From Paenibacillus flagellatus (lineage in GTDB: Bacteria > Bacillota > Bacilli > Paenibacillales > NBRC-103111), in assembly GCF_003217775.1 (NCBI RefSeq), contig NZ_QJVJ01000023.1, forward strand, positions 1 through 45,300: a stretch of 45,300 bases of DNA, given 5' to 3'. A program made the translations under genes and the position numbers. Of this stretch, positions 16,814 through 26,110 are shown one piece after another. The number at the start of each line of letters is the position of its first letter. Within the stretch, counting starts at the first letter, position 1. The notes below the pieces were generated by a model, which was not told the origin of the DNA, searched no databases, and was given only the letters and a program-made list of their open reading frames with translations.

Positions 16814-17920
16814 CTACTCCATCCTTTTAATCGTATGGTTGTAGAACAAACTGGCGCTCGGACTTACTTTCAGCGTAGGACCCCAATCGCCTCCAACATT
16901 CGTTGATAAGGGGATATCGGTAAAGCCTTCATACCAAATCCCTTTTTCAAAAATTTGTTTGCTGGGGAACCATTCATCGTATAGTAGATCTTTACTTTCC
17001 TTAAACGAAACAAATTTAATCCTGAATTTGGAGCGAATGAAATTGTCGCCAAATCCGTCTTTATAAATCATGGACGGTTCGGGATCGAGGTATCCCTCGA
17101 TTTGAATCTTGTTTTCTTTGACCCAATCCACATAACGACGTATATATTTCAATTCCGCATTGGAGCTTTGCACTTTCGTGGCAAATACCGCTTGCGCCCA
17201 TGTATCATCGATCGTTTTGTAATCCACGTTCAGCCACAACGCGCCGAACGTTTTTAACCATTTCATCCACATATCCACATTTTTCTTGTTGAATTCTGGT
17301 ATGGTCGAGTATAAAACGGATGAAACCTTACTATTCGTAGGGTGAGAATGGGGATAGGCCATTTCATACATCTCGTTCGGCACATCGGCCAGAATATACG
17401 GATAGTCTTTCGCGTTCGTCGGCAAATTGGTTGTGCGAATCAGTCGGCCCCATTCATCGTACTTCGTGTTGGCGTCTTCCTTTGTGGAAATAAAAACAGT
17501 CGATGTCGGGTTATCCCATTTCACTTCCGCACCCAGCGCTTCGCTGACAAAACGCAGCGGGACAAACGTTCGTCCGCCGCTGGTGATCGCCTTCGTATCG
17601 AAAACCATTTCCTGGCCGTTAACGAGCGCCTTGCTTTCACCGATCGTTAGCACAATATGCAAGTCGTCTCGCTCGATCGGTACGGTCATCGTTTCAGGTT
17701 CCCAGCCTACTTTCGCGCCCATCTTTTCCGCGATGAATCGAACCGGCACGAGTGTCCGATTGTTCTCATCGACAAACGCCTGCGCATCGGGAAACCAGAT
17801 TTTTTGTCCGTCCATGACGACGTCGACGTAGGACGGCAGGTTGCTCGACGCGCTTACCGCCGTCCCGAACAAGCTACACATCATCGCTGCAACTAGCCCT
17901 GACAATACCCATTTCCTCAC
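16814..17920 (-). CDS. Exported copper-amine-oxidase-N-domain protein
   Basis: 368 residues. Signal peptide to about residue 24 (AVSASS). Then the CuAO_N1 repeat pattern: DGQKIWFPDAQAFVDENNRTLVPVRFIAEKMGA-like motif (about 37-70) and a second RTFVPLRFVSEALGAEVKWD (about 117-136). This is a stalk-forming domain common in secreted Firmicutes proteins; despite the name there is no oxidase core. The C-terminal 220 residues have no family I recognise. It is the first gene after the promoter at 17981-18009 and ends 4 bases before the 1272-aa protein, so the two form a unit. Confidence 0.8.
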   Translation of the reverse strand: MRKWVLSGLVAAMMCSLFGTAVSASSNLPSYVDVVMDGQKIWFPDAQAFVDENNRTLVPVRFIAEKMGAKVGWEPETMTVPIERDDLHIVLTIGESKALVNGQEMVFDTKAITSGGRTFVPLRFVSEALGAEVKWDNPTSTVFISTKEDANTKYDEWGRLIRTTNLPTNAKDYPYILADVPNEMYEMAYPHSHPTNSKVSSVLYSTIPEFNKKNVDMWMKWLKTFGALWLNVDYKTIDDTWAQAVFATKVQSSNAELKYIRRYVDWVKENKIQIEGYLDPEPSMIYKDGFGDNFIRSKFRIKFVSFKESKDLLYDEWFPSKQIFEKGIWYEGFTDIPLSTNVGGDWGPTLKVSPSASLFYNHTIKRME

Positions 17921-17980
17921 GCGTTACACTCCTCTCGAAAAAGATCACAATGTAATTGGAAAGTTTCAACGATTATTTTT

Positions 17981-18009
17981 ATCATAGAGCCGATTTTGCG
18001 GCGTGTCCA
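17981..18009 (-). promoter_or_regulatory. SigA-type promoter for the exported-protein pair
   Basis: On the minus strand TGGACA (-35), 17-base spacer, TATGAT (-10). Each hexamer matches the consensus at five of six positions. The start site would lie near 17974, about 50 bases before the gene at 17920. Confidence 0.6.
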
Positions 18010-18035
18010 CCTTCCGAAACAGCCTCTCATTACGA

Positions 18036-19013
18036 TCATGGAAAAGAACAGCTCAGCGGCATATATCCTTTTTGCGCAGCCGCTTTTTCGCTGGAAAACG
18101 TTTCTTCCACCGGATAGGAAAAGCCGCATGTACTGCGGTAATACACCTTCACATTTCCTTTTCTCGCGCCGACAATCTCTGGTTTCTTGAGTACGCGGCT
18201 ACCGCCGAGGGCGTAATTGTTATAAAATTTGCCTCCCATCGGAATCCCCTGGATGAAAGCAATCACCCCGACATCATCCACGGTATTGTGCCACTCCTCC
18301 TGTGAAATCGTTGGCAACGTGAACGTGTAGGAGAGACCAAACCGGGAAACCCATTCATTGTGTTTGTTGATCCGGTAGGCCAATTCGTCCTCGATTGCAT
18401 GGACTATGGTGCTTCGGCGCACCTTTTCAAACCGCTCAGCGTCCTTTAACAGTGCGATGTTTGTCTGCTGTCCAACGTCGCCCCGCAAACCCTCGAACCA
18501 GCTGCGACTTCCCGCATCGTAAGCGAGGACGAATTCATCCAGCGTAAACGAAAGGCTGTTTCCCGATGAATCGGCGTAGGCATACGGCTTTTTTGCTCCC
18601 CAAACCGGTTTCCGTTCCGTGTTTCCGTCGGCTCCTGTCCATTCCTCCTCGGCATAGACGTAAAAACCGTCGTACCCGATGACCACAACGGCCGGGATAT
18701 ACCGGCGTAATACGCCTTGTGCAACGGGATCGTCGACAATGCCGAAGTTGATATATAGCGTCCGATAAAAAGCGGCAATCGCTTCATCTTTGTTCAGCAC
18801 TACCCGCTTGGCCGATTCATATTGTGTCTCCCGTTGCTGATTGGCATTAACGGTCAACATGCGCGCCGCATCATCTACAGCGGCATCCAGCGAGGTGTTA
18901 TACCGCAGCTCGGTAAGCATCGCCTTTCGCTGCATGTCGACCTCGATCCGGTTGATCGTCGCAAACGGCAGGAAAATGAGCGCCCCGACAATGGCCCATT
19001 CAATCCATTTCAT
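18036..19013 (-). CDS. Membrane-anchored Tad-cluster protein of unknown function
   Basis: 325 residues with one N-terminal hydrophobic segment (about 5-20) that resembles a pilin-like or signal-anchor helix; the remainder is a soluble extracellular domain. The N-terminus (hydrophobic helix, then a charged amphipathic helix) is like TadE/TadF minor pilins, but it is much longer. Its start overlaps the end of the preceding gene by 14 bases, so translation is probably coupled. It sits between the pilin-like genes and the exported-protein pair. A minor-pilin or assembly role is inference. Confidence 0.65.
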   Translation of the reverse strand: MKWIEWAIVGALIFLPFATINRIEVDMQRKAMLTELRYNTSLDAAVDDAARMLTVNANQQRETQYESAKRVVLNKDEAIAAFYRTLYINFGIVDDPVAQGVLRRYIPAVVVIGYDGFYVYAEEEWTGADGNTERKPVWGAKKPYAYADSSGNSLSFTLDEFVLAYDAGSRSWFEGLRGDVGQQTNIALLKDAERFEKVRRSTIVHAIEDELAYRINKHNEWVSRFGLSYTFTLPTISQEEWHNTVDDVGVIAFIQGIPMGGKFYNNYALGGSRVLKKPEIVGARKGNVKVYYRSTCGFSYPVEETFSSEKAAAQKGYMPLSCSFP

Positions 19014-19548
19014 TGCGCACCACCCCGCCGTAAGGAATAAATATTATTTCGTTCGAACTGATGGCCTGGTTTAGAAAATCGAATAGGATGGTGCCGGGAG
19101 TCCGGTTCGTATTTTTGACCGTAACCGCAAACGTATCGCCAACGTGCAGCTTATAGCGTCGCGTCGGATCATCTTTGGCGGCCGCGCTGATCGGGAACAG
19201 AACAGGCAAAATTTGCGCGTTGTAAAACATGTCGTAGTGCACTTCGTAGCTGCCGCGAAACGTCTCCGGCCTTGTCGGGTCGTCGTAGACCGGAACGTAC
19301 TTTTTGCTGCCGTGTTCCATCTGCACATCGAAGGAGTTGCCTGTTGCCGCAATCGCCTCCATAAAGTCCGTATACATGCTCGGCGACACAAAGCCCTTGT
19401 CCCGCACTGCATCCACAAACGTTGTCGTCGCTTTCAGGACGACCAGTTCCGAAATATCGTCCTGCTGGTCGAAGGCTGCGGAAATGGGGTAGAGGTAGAG
19501 CAAAAGAACGGCAATGAGCGCCGCGAAAACTTTCGAGATACTGTTCAT
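19000..19548 (-). CDS. Exported or membrane-anchored pilus-cluster protein
   Basis: 182 residues. N-terminal hydrophobic segment (VFAALIAVLLLYLYPISAA, about 6-24) acting as signal or anchor, then a soluble domain with no recognised family. The start at 19548 is chosen because TAAGGAG lies five bases upstream; longer in-frame starts would run into the preceding gene. It overlaps the next gene by 14 bases and starts 10 bases after the preceding stop, so it is in the middle of a tight pilus operon. Confidence 0.65.
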   Translation of the reverse strand: MNSISKVFAALIAVLLLYLYPISAAFDQQDDISELVVLKATTTFVDAVRDKGFVSPSMYTDFMEAIAATGNSFDVQMEHGSKKYVPVYDDPTRPETFRGSYEVHYDMFYNAQILPVLFPISAAAKDDPTRRYKLHVGDTFAVTVKNTNRTPGTILFDFLNQAISSNEIIFIPYGGVVRNEMD

Positions 19549-19558
19549 GGCATTCTCC

Positions 19559-19948
19559 TTAGCGTAAAGCGAAAATGAGACGCACCAGTTGTCCGGACGC
19601 ATCTCGCTGGGCGACTGCCGTATACCGGGCATTCAGGCGAATGCCGGCGGGGACGAACTGGTCCCGATCGAGCGGCGGCACGTATCGAACGCCGTCCACC
19701 ACAATTTCCGCGTCTCCCGTCTCCAGCCGGGCAATGGATTGCGCTACCTCTGCGCCGGATACGGTGCCGTCGCCGGAAAGCGGTGAAACCGTCATCTGCA
19801 TGTTGCGATCCAGCGACTTTCCCGACACATAGGCGGTGGCGTTCAGCGCGGCCCCGGTTTGAAAGAGTAGCAGTCCGCTTGTTACGGCCATCAGAAAGAG
19901 AAGACAGGCCACGCTCATTTCCAGCATCGTTCTGGGGGCATGTTCCAT
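19559..19948 (-). CDS. TadE/minor-pilin-like membrane protein
   Basis: 129 residues. A short positive N-terminus (MEHAPRTMLEMS) is followed by one hydrophobic helix (about 12-32) and a small soluble domain. The Glu-Met-Ser just before the helix is reminiscent of prepilin N-termini (Glu5-like), but no clear prepilin cleavage site is seen. AAGGAGG stands five bases before the ATG. A terminator-like hairpin lies just upstream. Minor pilin is the best guess. Confidence 0.6.
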   Translation of the reverse strand: MEHAPRTMLEMSVACLLFLMAVTSGLLLFQTGAALNATAYVSGKSLDRNMQMTVSPLSGDGTVSGAEVAQSIARLETGDAEIVVDGVRYVPPLDRDQFVPAGIRLNARYTAVAQRDASGQLVRLIFALR

Positions 19949-19963
19949 CGGCTTCCTCCTTGG

Positions 19964-20000
19964 AAAAACTGGGCGTCCGTCTATACCCGAAAGGACGCCC
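19964..20000 (-). terminator. Terminator-like hairpin after the major pilin gene
   Basis: On the minus strand GGGCGTCC and GGACGCCC pair perfectly around 14 bases, followed by AGTTTTTCC. It lies directly upstream of the ribosome binding site of the next gene, which leaves no space for a promoter after it. Confidence 0.75.
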
Positions 20001-20029
20001 CATCAGCGTTGTGATGTCTGTAAGGACGC

Positions 20030-20509
20030 TTACTGCTGCCGAAACACAATGCCGCGAATGACGTTGCTGCTGTCATGCACCAGTTGCGCCCGAAATTTGC
20101 CGCTCGGATTGACGTAGTTGATATTCGCTTCATCGAGCGCATGGCTCAGTTGCCCCGGCGCTTCACCAACCACTGAGCCGTAGGTCACGCTGTCGATCGG
20201 AACACCCGTGTTGATCACCTTGCCATACCACTGACCCGCCGGATTTTTCCCGGTGACAATCTGGATGCCGAACTGGTCCTGATCGCTGAACTTGCGCAGC
20301 GCGTTGACCACCTGACTGCCCGACAACGTCGTGTTGTCGTACACCGTAAACGCCGTTTGCGACAGCTCCGTCTGGATATTGCTGAAATTGCTTTGCGCCG
20401 CCTTGGTGGAGTCTTGCGCGGAAATAAACAATACGACGGCAAGGGTAATGAGCGCGATGGCAAGAAAAATGCCTGCCGCCATCACAAGTGCTTTTTGCGC
20501 GTTGGACAT
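20030..20509 (-). CDS. Major pilin-like protein
   Basis: 159 residues. A short N-terminus (MSNAQKAL), a long hydrophobic helix (about 9-31), then a polar helix and a small soluble domain rich in Gly, Val and Asn. This is the layout of Tad/type IV-like pilins, though no standard prepilin peptidase site is visible. GAAGGAGAG precedes the ATG. It is the only gene of the cluster with terminator-like hairpins on both sides, which suits a product made in larger amount than the machinery. The assignment rests on position and topology. Confidence 0.65.
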   Translation of the reverse strand: MSNAQKALVMAAGIFLAIALITLAVVLFISAQDSTKAAQSNFSNIQTELSQTAFTVYDNTTLSGSQVVNALRKFSDQDQFGIQIVTGKNPAGQWYGKVINTGVPIDSVTYGSVVGEAPGQLSHALDEANINYVNPSGKFRAQLVHDSSNVIRGIVFRQQ

Positions 20510-20542
20510 GAACCGATCTCTCCTTCAAATGAAATTCGAAAT

Positions 20543-20571
20543 AAAAAAGACGCTTCCCGTTTGGAAAGCGC
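20543..20571 (-). terminator. Terminator-like hairpin before the pilin gene
   Basis: On the minus strand GGCGCTTTCC and GGGAAGCGTC pair around AAAC, followed by TTTTTTAT. It lies between the end of the platform gene and the pilin ribosome binding site. Confidence 0.75.
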
Positions 20572-20585
20572 CGCAACATGTCCGC

Positions 20586-22655
20586 TTACTGAATGCGCTG
20601 AAGCTGTTCGTAGTAAACGGACATCTGGTGCAAGCTGACGATGACGAGCGGAATGACCAGATAGCCGAAAATGAGGGCCATCATTGGCGCAAATCCGATC
20701 CATTTTCCCCAGCCTGCCTTTTGCTCAATCAATTGCTCGTACTCCTGTTTGCGCTGCTCCTGCGCGTAAGCCTGTTCCGACTCCAGGTCGTCGAACGCTT
20801 CCCGAATCGGCAAACTTTGCACCGCCAGTTCCAGCTTTTCGACCGTGCGGACGAACGGCACAAACGGCGCATCCTCTTTCAGCTGCGCCAGCGCCTGATC
20901 TGCGCCCTGTTCGAAATGGAGCAAGCACGTTTGCAGCGGTTCCTTGAACACGCGGGCAAACTGTTCCATCCAGATGAGCAGATGCTCGACCGACATCCGG
21001 TCCAGATCCGCCAGCATGGCGATGACGGCATGCAGTTGGTCCACTTCATGCTTCATCTCCATCTGCCGCATGCGCCGCTGGAACAACCGAACGCCGACCG
21101 GCATGGCGTAGCCGCCCCATCCCGCGAGAGCGGCGAGGAGCGCTTCCCACCACTTCACATACTGATTGTCCAGCTTCGTGAGCTTGCCCATAATGCGCCG
21201 AGCCGCGGCGCGAAGCTGATCGTCCTTGTTTGTTGCTGGCGATTCGCTGCGGAGCAGGGCCATCACCGTTTCTTCGGTGCGATGCTTCACCTCCTTTACG
21301 CGATCGATGATGCGGCGATCGAGCGCCGCCGCCTCGCGCGCCTTGGCTTCCTCTTCCGGCGAAAGTTGACCGAACAGGATGCCCTGCTTTACCGGCGCAT
21401 ACAAGATTTGATGCCGGCTTGCGGCATGAAGCGCCATAAACATCCCGAGCACAGCCAGAAAAGCCATGCCCCCCGCCACGATGCGCTGCACATAGAGCCA
21501 TTCCAGCCGAAGCGGCGACGCGGTGTCTTTAAGCAGCTTGACCATGCGGTCAGCTTCACGGGAACCGGGGGCGGGACCGAAACGATGCACAAGCCAGCGC
21601 ATCCACGGCCATTCGTAAACCCGTTTCTCCCATCTTTTTCGGCCGGTTGGTTTTGGACTCACGTCCAGCTCCTGAATGTTCCGCAGCAGAACGTAGGACA
21701 GCCATACGACCGCCATCAGGCCGATTTTCACGATCCAGCCGGTCGTGCTCGCATAAAAGGCGTCCATGGCCGGAAAGTAATGGCTGGCCCAAGCTTCGAT
21801 CGGCCGGGTAAACAGCAGTGGCAACAGCGCGATGGCGGTCAGTCCTTGCAACAGGAAACTGAGGCGCTCGCGGCGCAGCAGTTCCAGATTCAGTTCGGTC
21901 GCAAGCTTCCCAAGCGCCTTCAAGTACACGGAACCGGTTGCGGTTCGTTTGTCGCCGTATTCCTTCACCAGATGCGACAGCCCGGCCAAGCCCTGCAAAT
22001 AGCGGTTCGGCGCGCTCTCGATATACTGCGCCAGCCGCTGCTCGGCGTCGCTTGCCGTGAGCACTTCGTATATTTCGTGTCCGTGCAGCGCCATCTCATA
22101 CGACGCGCCGTCCGCCGCTTCATAAACGGCTTCTTCCACCATGCCGTGCCGATGATAATGATGGCGCACATCCGAAAAGAAATGCCGGAGTTGCCGAAGC
22201 AGTCGCGTCTCCAGCCGATGCACCAGATTGTCCGAAAGGATTCCGTGGCCAACCCAGAAGCCGATGCCAATCATGCCGAGCGTGGCCGGGTCGCGCACGC
22301 CGATCGCCAGCGGAACAGCCGCCGCGAGCAGCACGCCCCAAATGAGGAGCGCCGTCCTCATCGTTTCCAGCCGCAGCTTCCATTCGTCGCCAAGCTGGAG
22401 AATGGTCATTCGTTTGCGAAGTTGGTACAAATAAGCGCGTAGAATCGGTACGCGTTCGCATAGTCGATACAACTGCTGCAACACGCTGTGCAGCGCTTGC
22501 TTCTTGCGGGCTTTGCCCGGTTTGCGCAGCGCTTCATACTGCCGAACGGCCTCCACGTCCGAACCGTGACGGGATACCCATTGAAACGCCGCCACCATCG
22601 CGAGAAACAATAACGTCGAGGCGCCCAGCAACAGGGACAGCCATTCAATTTTCAT
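20586..22655 (-). CDS. TadB/TadC-like inner-membrane platform, apparently fused
   Basis: 689 residues. An N-terminal membrane segment (about 6-25) is followed by two units, each with a cytosolic helical part between membrane segments: one with helices near 90-130 and 310-390, the other near 410-450 and ending with a C-terminal helix (MMALIFGYLVIPLVIVSL). This matches the GspF/TadB/TadC fold, normally encoded as two genes. Known role: the inner-membrane platform that works with the ATPase. The start at 22655 lies inside the last codons of the ATPase gene (11-base overlap) after GGGGGGA, so translation is coupled. A frame extension upstream exists but lacks a ribosome binding site. Confidence 0.7.
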   Translation of the reverse strand: MKIEWLSLLLGASTLLFLAMVAAFQWVSRHGSDVEAVRQYEALRKPGKARKKQALHSVLQQLYRLCERVPILRAYLYQLRKRMTILQLGDEWKLRLETMRTALLIWGVLLAAAVPLAIGVRDPATLGMIGIGFWVGHGILSDNLVHRLETRLLRQLRHFFSDVRHHYHRHGMVEEAVYEAADGASYEMALHGHEIYEVLTASDAEQRLAQYIESAPNRYLQGLAGLSHLVKEYGDKRTATGSVYLKALGKLATELNLELLRRERLSFLLQGLTAIALLPLLFTRPIEAWASHYFPAMDAFYASTTGWIVKIGLMAVVWLSYVLLRNIQELDVSPKPTGRKRWEKRVYEWPWMRWLVHRFGPAPGSREADRMVKLLKDTASPLRLEWLYVQRIVAGGMAFLAVLGMFMALHAASRHQILYAPVKQGILFGQLSPEEEAKAREAAALDRRIIDRVKEVKHRTEETVMALLRSESPATNKDDQLRAAARRIMGKLTKLDNQYVKWWEALLAALAGWGGYAMPVGVRLFQRRMRQMEMKHEVDQLHAVIAMLADLDRMSVEHLLIWMEQFARVFKEPLQTCLLHFEQGADQALAQLKEDAPFVPFVRTVEKLELAVQSLPIREAFDDLESEQAYAQEQRKQEYEQLIEQKAGWGKWIGFAPMMALIFGYLVIPLVIVSLHQMSVYYEQLQRIQ

Positions 22656-24516
22656 CGCTATCCCCCCAGTGAACCGCCAAAAACGCCTCGAACGCCGCCT
22701 GGTCCGGCCCGGCGAGGCATGCAGCGATTTCCTTGCGGCTTCGCTCGGACAACGGATGAACGGCGACATAGCGTCCGTCCCGGTATTCGATGACGTTCCG
22801 CGCGACGTAAAGCGGTCGGTCCGTCGATCGGCGGAAATATTCCAGCATCGTCTCCATGAACGCCGTCATTTTCTCCTCGGTCGTCGTTTTGTGGCGGAAC
22901 GTCTCCGGGTAGCCCTCTTCCTGCTCCACCGGGACGCATTCGGTAATTCGTTCAATGTAGCGATGTCCGTCCGCGTCCCGCCTGAGGTGAATGTCGAAGT
23001 TGATGACGCTGACGACCTGCTGCTCGGCCACTTTTTCGTTCGTAAACACCCCTGTCTTCAGCAGCGAGTTGCGCAGCGAATAGACGAGATCGCGGAATGT
23101 TTTGGCATGATGCGTAAACAAGGTGAACAGCGAAGCGACCTGCGCCATCTGCACCATCCAGGCGGCAACCGGGTCGGTCGCCACTTCTCCCAAAATATTG
23201 ACCGAGCCGTCCGTTTTTTTCTGGATGTCCAGCCCGTCCTGCCCGGAGATCGTTTCCGTTTCCCGCAGGCTTAAAATGTTGCGATCCCGGTATATTTTCC
23301 GAAGCTGAAGCTCAAAGCTCATTTCCTGCACCCGAATCGGCAAGATGGCCGGAATGTAGCGCACCATCGCCATCAAGAGCGTCGTTTTGCCGCTGCCCTG
23401 CGCACCGGTGATGGCCGTAATGCGCTCGCCCATGACCAGATATCGGATCAGTCCGATGGGCAGCTCGGCGTTGTCGTCCTGAATCAATTGTTCCAGCGCG
23501 GCGTTTTGCACATCGAATTTGCGCACAAAAAAAGCCCACGATTCGCTGAACCGGGGGCGCAGCACGACGACGCGGGAGCCGTCGGCCATTTCGTTCACCT
23601 TAAAGCCGTTCGCCTCGGACAATTGGCCGGGAAAATTATGTTTGTACACGTTCTGGCACACGCGCCTCAGTTCTTGCTCCGAGCCGAAGGACAGGAAGCT
23701 CAAATGAATGGATTTCCCTTTATAAAACAGCCACACGCTGTCATGCGACCTTGGCACCTCGCGCAGCAGCGCTTCTTCCTCCAGGCTCCATTCGCCTTCC
23801 CACATCGCCGGGGGGATGCCGGATACGCCGCCCGATACGCCGTCGATTTTCATGTCGCGGATTTCGTCGATGACGCTAAACCCTTTGTAATGCTGGTATA
23901 TCCGCTGCACGACGATCTGCGTTTTGTCCTCGGCAGACAGCTTGCGCGTTTCCTGCTTGTAGATGTCGCGGATTTCGTCGGCGGTAATCCGATATGACTC
24001 GGTTTCTTCGTCTTCCATACTCCGTTTGGGGCGATCCAATTCGTATTTTTGAATCAGTTCGTCCAGTGCTCTCAACCGATGTTGTTTCTTAAACAGATAG
24101 AGCAGGATGTCAAACTGATCTTGCGATGTGAGCGCCTGCGGGTCGTCAAACGGCAGGAGGCGATTCAGGTTATTGTCGTCCAGATGGTAGCGCTGCTCGA
24201 GCAAATCGGCGATGACCTGCTTCACATACGCCTTGTCCCGCAAATCTCCGGACGTGCAGCCCCGCAGCGCTTTTTTCAGTTCTGCGCGCTTGTTTTTGCG
24301 GCGGCGGTATTCTTCTTCCGACAAGCCGAAGTCGATCAGGTTGCTGCTCGTCATCTCGTGCAGCGCCTCTTTCACAAACGCGGTCATCGCTTCCAGTGTA
24401 TAGACCGGTTTTTCGTCCGGCTGCTCCGGCAAGCGGCGGCTCATGCGCAAATAGAGCAAGACGCCAATCGCGATGAGGATGCCCGCCAGAAGCAAAGCGT
24501 TCAGCGCGAACATCAT
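22645..24516 (-). CDS. TadA/CpaF-like secretion ATPase with N-terminal membrane anchor
   Basis: 623 residues. Walker A TGAQGSGKTTLL near 370; an Asp-box/Walker B region that reads ILGEVATDPVAAWM where the family has GEVRG-E; and a His-box TLFTHHAKT. The VirB11/GspE fold is clear, but the second half of the GEVRGxE motif has diverged. Unusually it begins with a membrane segment (about 4-23), as if tethered. Known role: ATP hydrolysis drives pilus assembly or secretion. It overlaps the TadZ-like gene upstream by 4 bases (ATGA type) and the platform gene downstream by 11. Confidence 0.8.
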   Translation of the reverse strand: MMFALNALLLAGILIAIGVLLYLRMSRRLPEQPDEKPVYTLEAMTAFVKEALHEMTSSNLIDFGLSEEEYRRRKNKRAELKKALRGCTSGDLRDKAYVKQVIADLLEQRYHLDDNNLNRLLPFDDPQALTSQDQFDILLYLFKKQHRLRALDELIQKYELDRPKRSMEDEETESYRITADEIRDIYKQETRKLSAEDKTQIVVQRIYQHYKGFSVIDEIRDMKIDGVSGGVSGIPPAMWEGEWSLEEEALLREVPRSHDSVWLFYKGKSIHLSFLSFGSEQELRRVCQNVYKHNFPGQLSEANGFKVNEMADGSRVVVLRPRFSESWAFFVRKFDVQNAALEQLIQDDNAELPIGLIRYLVMGERITAITGAQGSGKTTLLMAMVRYIPAILPIRVQEMSFELQLRKIYRDRNILSLRETETISGQDGLDIQKKTDGSVNILGEVATDPVAAWMVQMAQVASLFTLFTHHAKTFRDLVYSLRNSLLKTGVFTNEKVAEQQVVSVINFDIHLRRDADGHRYIERITECVPVEQEEGYPETFRHKTTTEEKMTAFMETMLEYFRRSTDRPLYVARNVIEYRDGRYVAVHPLSERSRKEIAACLAGPDQAAFEAFLAVHWGDSDEN

Positions 24517-25358
24517 CGGTCATCGTCCTCCTTCCCGCCGAAAAGAGGCTTGCTTAATCCGGCGCGCTGGACGATCGCTTGTGCCAATGCCCGCACCTGT
24601 TGCATAAAGGGATCGTTTTCATGATCGCGCGGCACCTGTCGATTGCGAAATAGAAAACGGACGGCTTCTCCTTGTTGGGTCGCATCCAGCCAGCCCGTAT
24701 TATGGACAATCGGGTACGCAGGCTCCCGCCGATGAAACTGGCGCATGACGTTTTTGACGCTCAACGCCGACCCTTGGTCATATTGTCCGAATACAAGCAA
24801 ATGCTTCCGGTTGGACTGAAGCTGCGCCTCCACCAGCGGAAAAACCTGCTCCAGCTTGAGCGCGTTTTGCGGCAGACAGACGACCAGCAAATCCGCCTGA
24901 CGCAGCAGCGCCTTTGTCCACGCCGACAAATTGCCGCTTCCGCCGTCCAGCAATACCAGATCGTAAGCGCGCCTTGTCAGTTCCAAAAGGGGCGCAAGCC
25001 ATTCCTGTGCGGAGGAAACAAACGATGCATCCGGCTTGTTCGATCCCGGAAGGATATCGAGTCGGTCGGCGAGCAGCGGCAGCGTGTAATCCCGCAACCT
25101 GTTCGGTTCGAGCTTGCGGTTTTGCAAAAGCCTGAGCAGCGCGTCGATGCCCGCGTCAGGCGGGGCGTCCGCTTTGCTCATCCAGGTCCGTCTCGGGTAA
25201 AAGCTGCGTTCGATGGCCGCGTATTCGCTTTGCAAATGCCCAAGCAGCAAAAGGCGCGAGGAATATTCGAGTCCGAGCAGCGCGGCAGAGGCAATCAGGT
25301 TGCTCGTCGTACCGGCCTGTCCCGAAACCGGACTCCAAAACACCACGGTAAAGCCCAT
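24513..25358 (-). CDS. TadZ/CpaE-like ParA-type ATPase
   Basis: 281 residues. The N-terminus (TVVFWSPVSGQAGTTSNLIA) carries a deviant P-loop (G-x-A-G-T-T) of the ParA/MinD/TadZ class, followed by LVLLDGG (Walker B-like, about 154-160) and DLLVVCLPQN. Known: TadZ/CpaE proteins localise Tad pilus machines. It is immediately upstream of the ATPase gene with a 4-base overlap. AAAGGAG precedes the ATG at about 8 bases. The Lys of the classical signature is missing, so ATP hydrolysis may be weak. Confidence 0.7.
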   Translation of the reverse strand: MGFTVVFWSPVSGQAGTTSNLIASAALLGLEYSSRLLLLGHLQSEYAAIERSFYPRRTWMSKADAPPDAGIDALLRLLQNRKLEPNRLRDYTLPLLADRLDILPGSNKPDASFVSSAQEWLAPLLELTRRAYDLVLLDGGSGNLSAWTKALLRQADLLVVCLPQNALKLEQVFPLVEAQLQSNRKHLLVFGQYDQGSALSVKNVMRQFHRREPAYPIVHNTGWLDATQQGEAVRFLFRNRQVPRDHENDPFMQQVRALAQAIVQRAGLSKPLFGGKEDDDR

Positions 25359-25391
25359 TGCTTCATCTCCTTTCGTGCAACATTACCGGAT

Positions 25392-26099
25392 TTATGCGCG
25401 CCTTCGGGAGCGCGCCCATGCACGCCGGGCGGTTTTGGCATCGCAATCAAACAACTGTTGCAGTATGTCCAGCACGTTCCGGCGATACGCCCCGGACAGC
25501 CGCCTGATGTCGATGCGCCCATGATGCTGGTTGCCCAGTTCGACCGACATATCCCGTTCGTCCAGCGGAAAGCGGAACACGGTGTCCTCCCAGCGTATAA
25601 ACTGCTGCGGCAGCAGCGAATCGATATAGGTCTCGGGTATGGCGGTCGGCAGGGTAGGGGTTATCAGTTTGTAAAACGATAGCGGCTGCCCTTCTGCTTC
25701 GTGAAGGCACAGCCGCTGCATCAGCTCCGCGTTTTTATGCATGCTGAGCCGGCTCCAATTGCTGCACCAAACCCGCTTGTCATAACCCGGCAACTCTCGT
25801 CCTTTCACAAATTCGGTGTGATCGGTGTCGAGCAGCATGACATCGTATGCCGCTTCGCCTTCGGCTTGAAGCAGGGAACGTTCCAATTGCGCTGGCGTGA
25901 TGAGCCCGGTCGCCACATCGATGCCTTCAAATTCCCGCAGCGAATAGCCGAAATCCGCTTGCGGCAAATAGCCTTGCATGGACTGGGCAAGGGTGGAATC
26001 CACGATCAGCACCTTTCGCTCCATCGCCGTGAGCAGCTTGCCTAGCACGAGAAGCAGATGGCTTTTGTCCGGCGCGCCGAAAAACACGACTTTTTTCAT
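25392..26099 (-). CDS. TadZ-like protein without a P-loop
   Basis: 235 residues. The start (MKKVVFFGAPDKSHLLLVLGKLL) follows the ParA/TadZ beginning, but GAPDKSH replaces the P-loop and there is no GKT/GTT. The strand KVLIVDSTL and VMLLDTDH are consistent with a degenerate Rossmann-like fold. The start at 26099 is chosen because AAGGAGG lies five bases upstream. Probably a non-hydrolysing partner of the TadZ-like gene that follows (inference). Confidence 0.6.
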   Translation of the reverse strand: MKKVVFFGAPDKSHLLLVLGKLLTAMERKVLIVDSTLAQSMQGYLPQADFGYSLREFEGIDVATGLITPAQLERSLLQAEGEAAYDVMLLDTDHTEFVKGRELPGYDKRVWCSNWSRLSMHKNAELMQRLCLHEAEGQPLSFYKLITPTLPTAIPETYIDSLLPQQFIRWEDTVFRFPLDERDMSVELGNQHHGRIDIRRLSGAYRRNVLDILQQLFDCDAKTARRAWARSRRRA

Positions 26100-26110
26100 G
26101 ACAGCCTCCT

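Noticed and set aside
20331..22442. 703-codon plus-strand open frame
   Set aside because: It is the antisense shadow of the platform gene and pilin. Its protein is His/Arg/Gln-rich with no domain, and the opposite frame has clear membrane segments and a coupled start.
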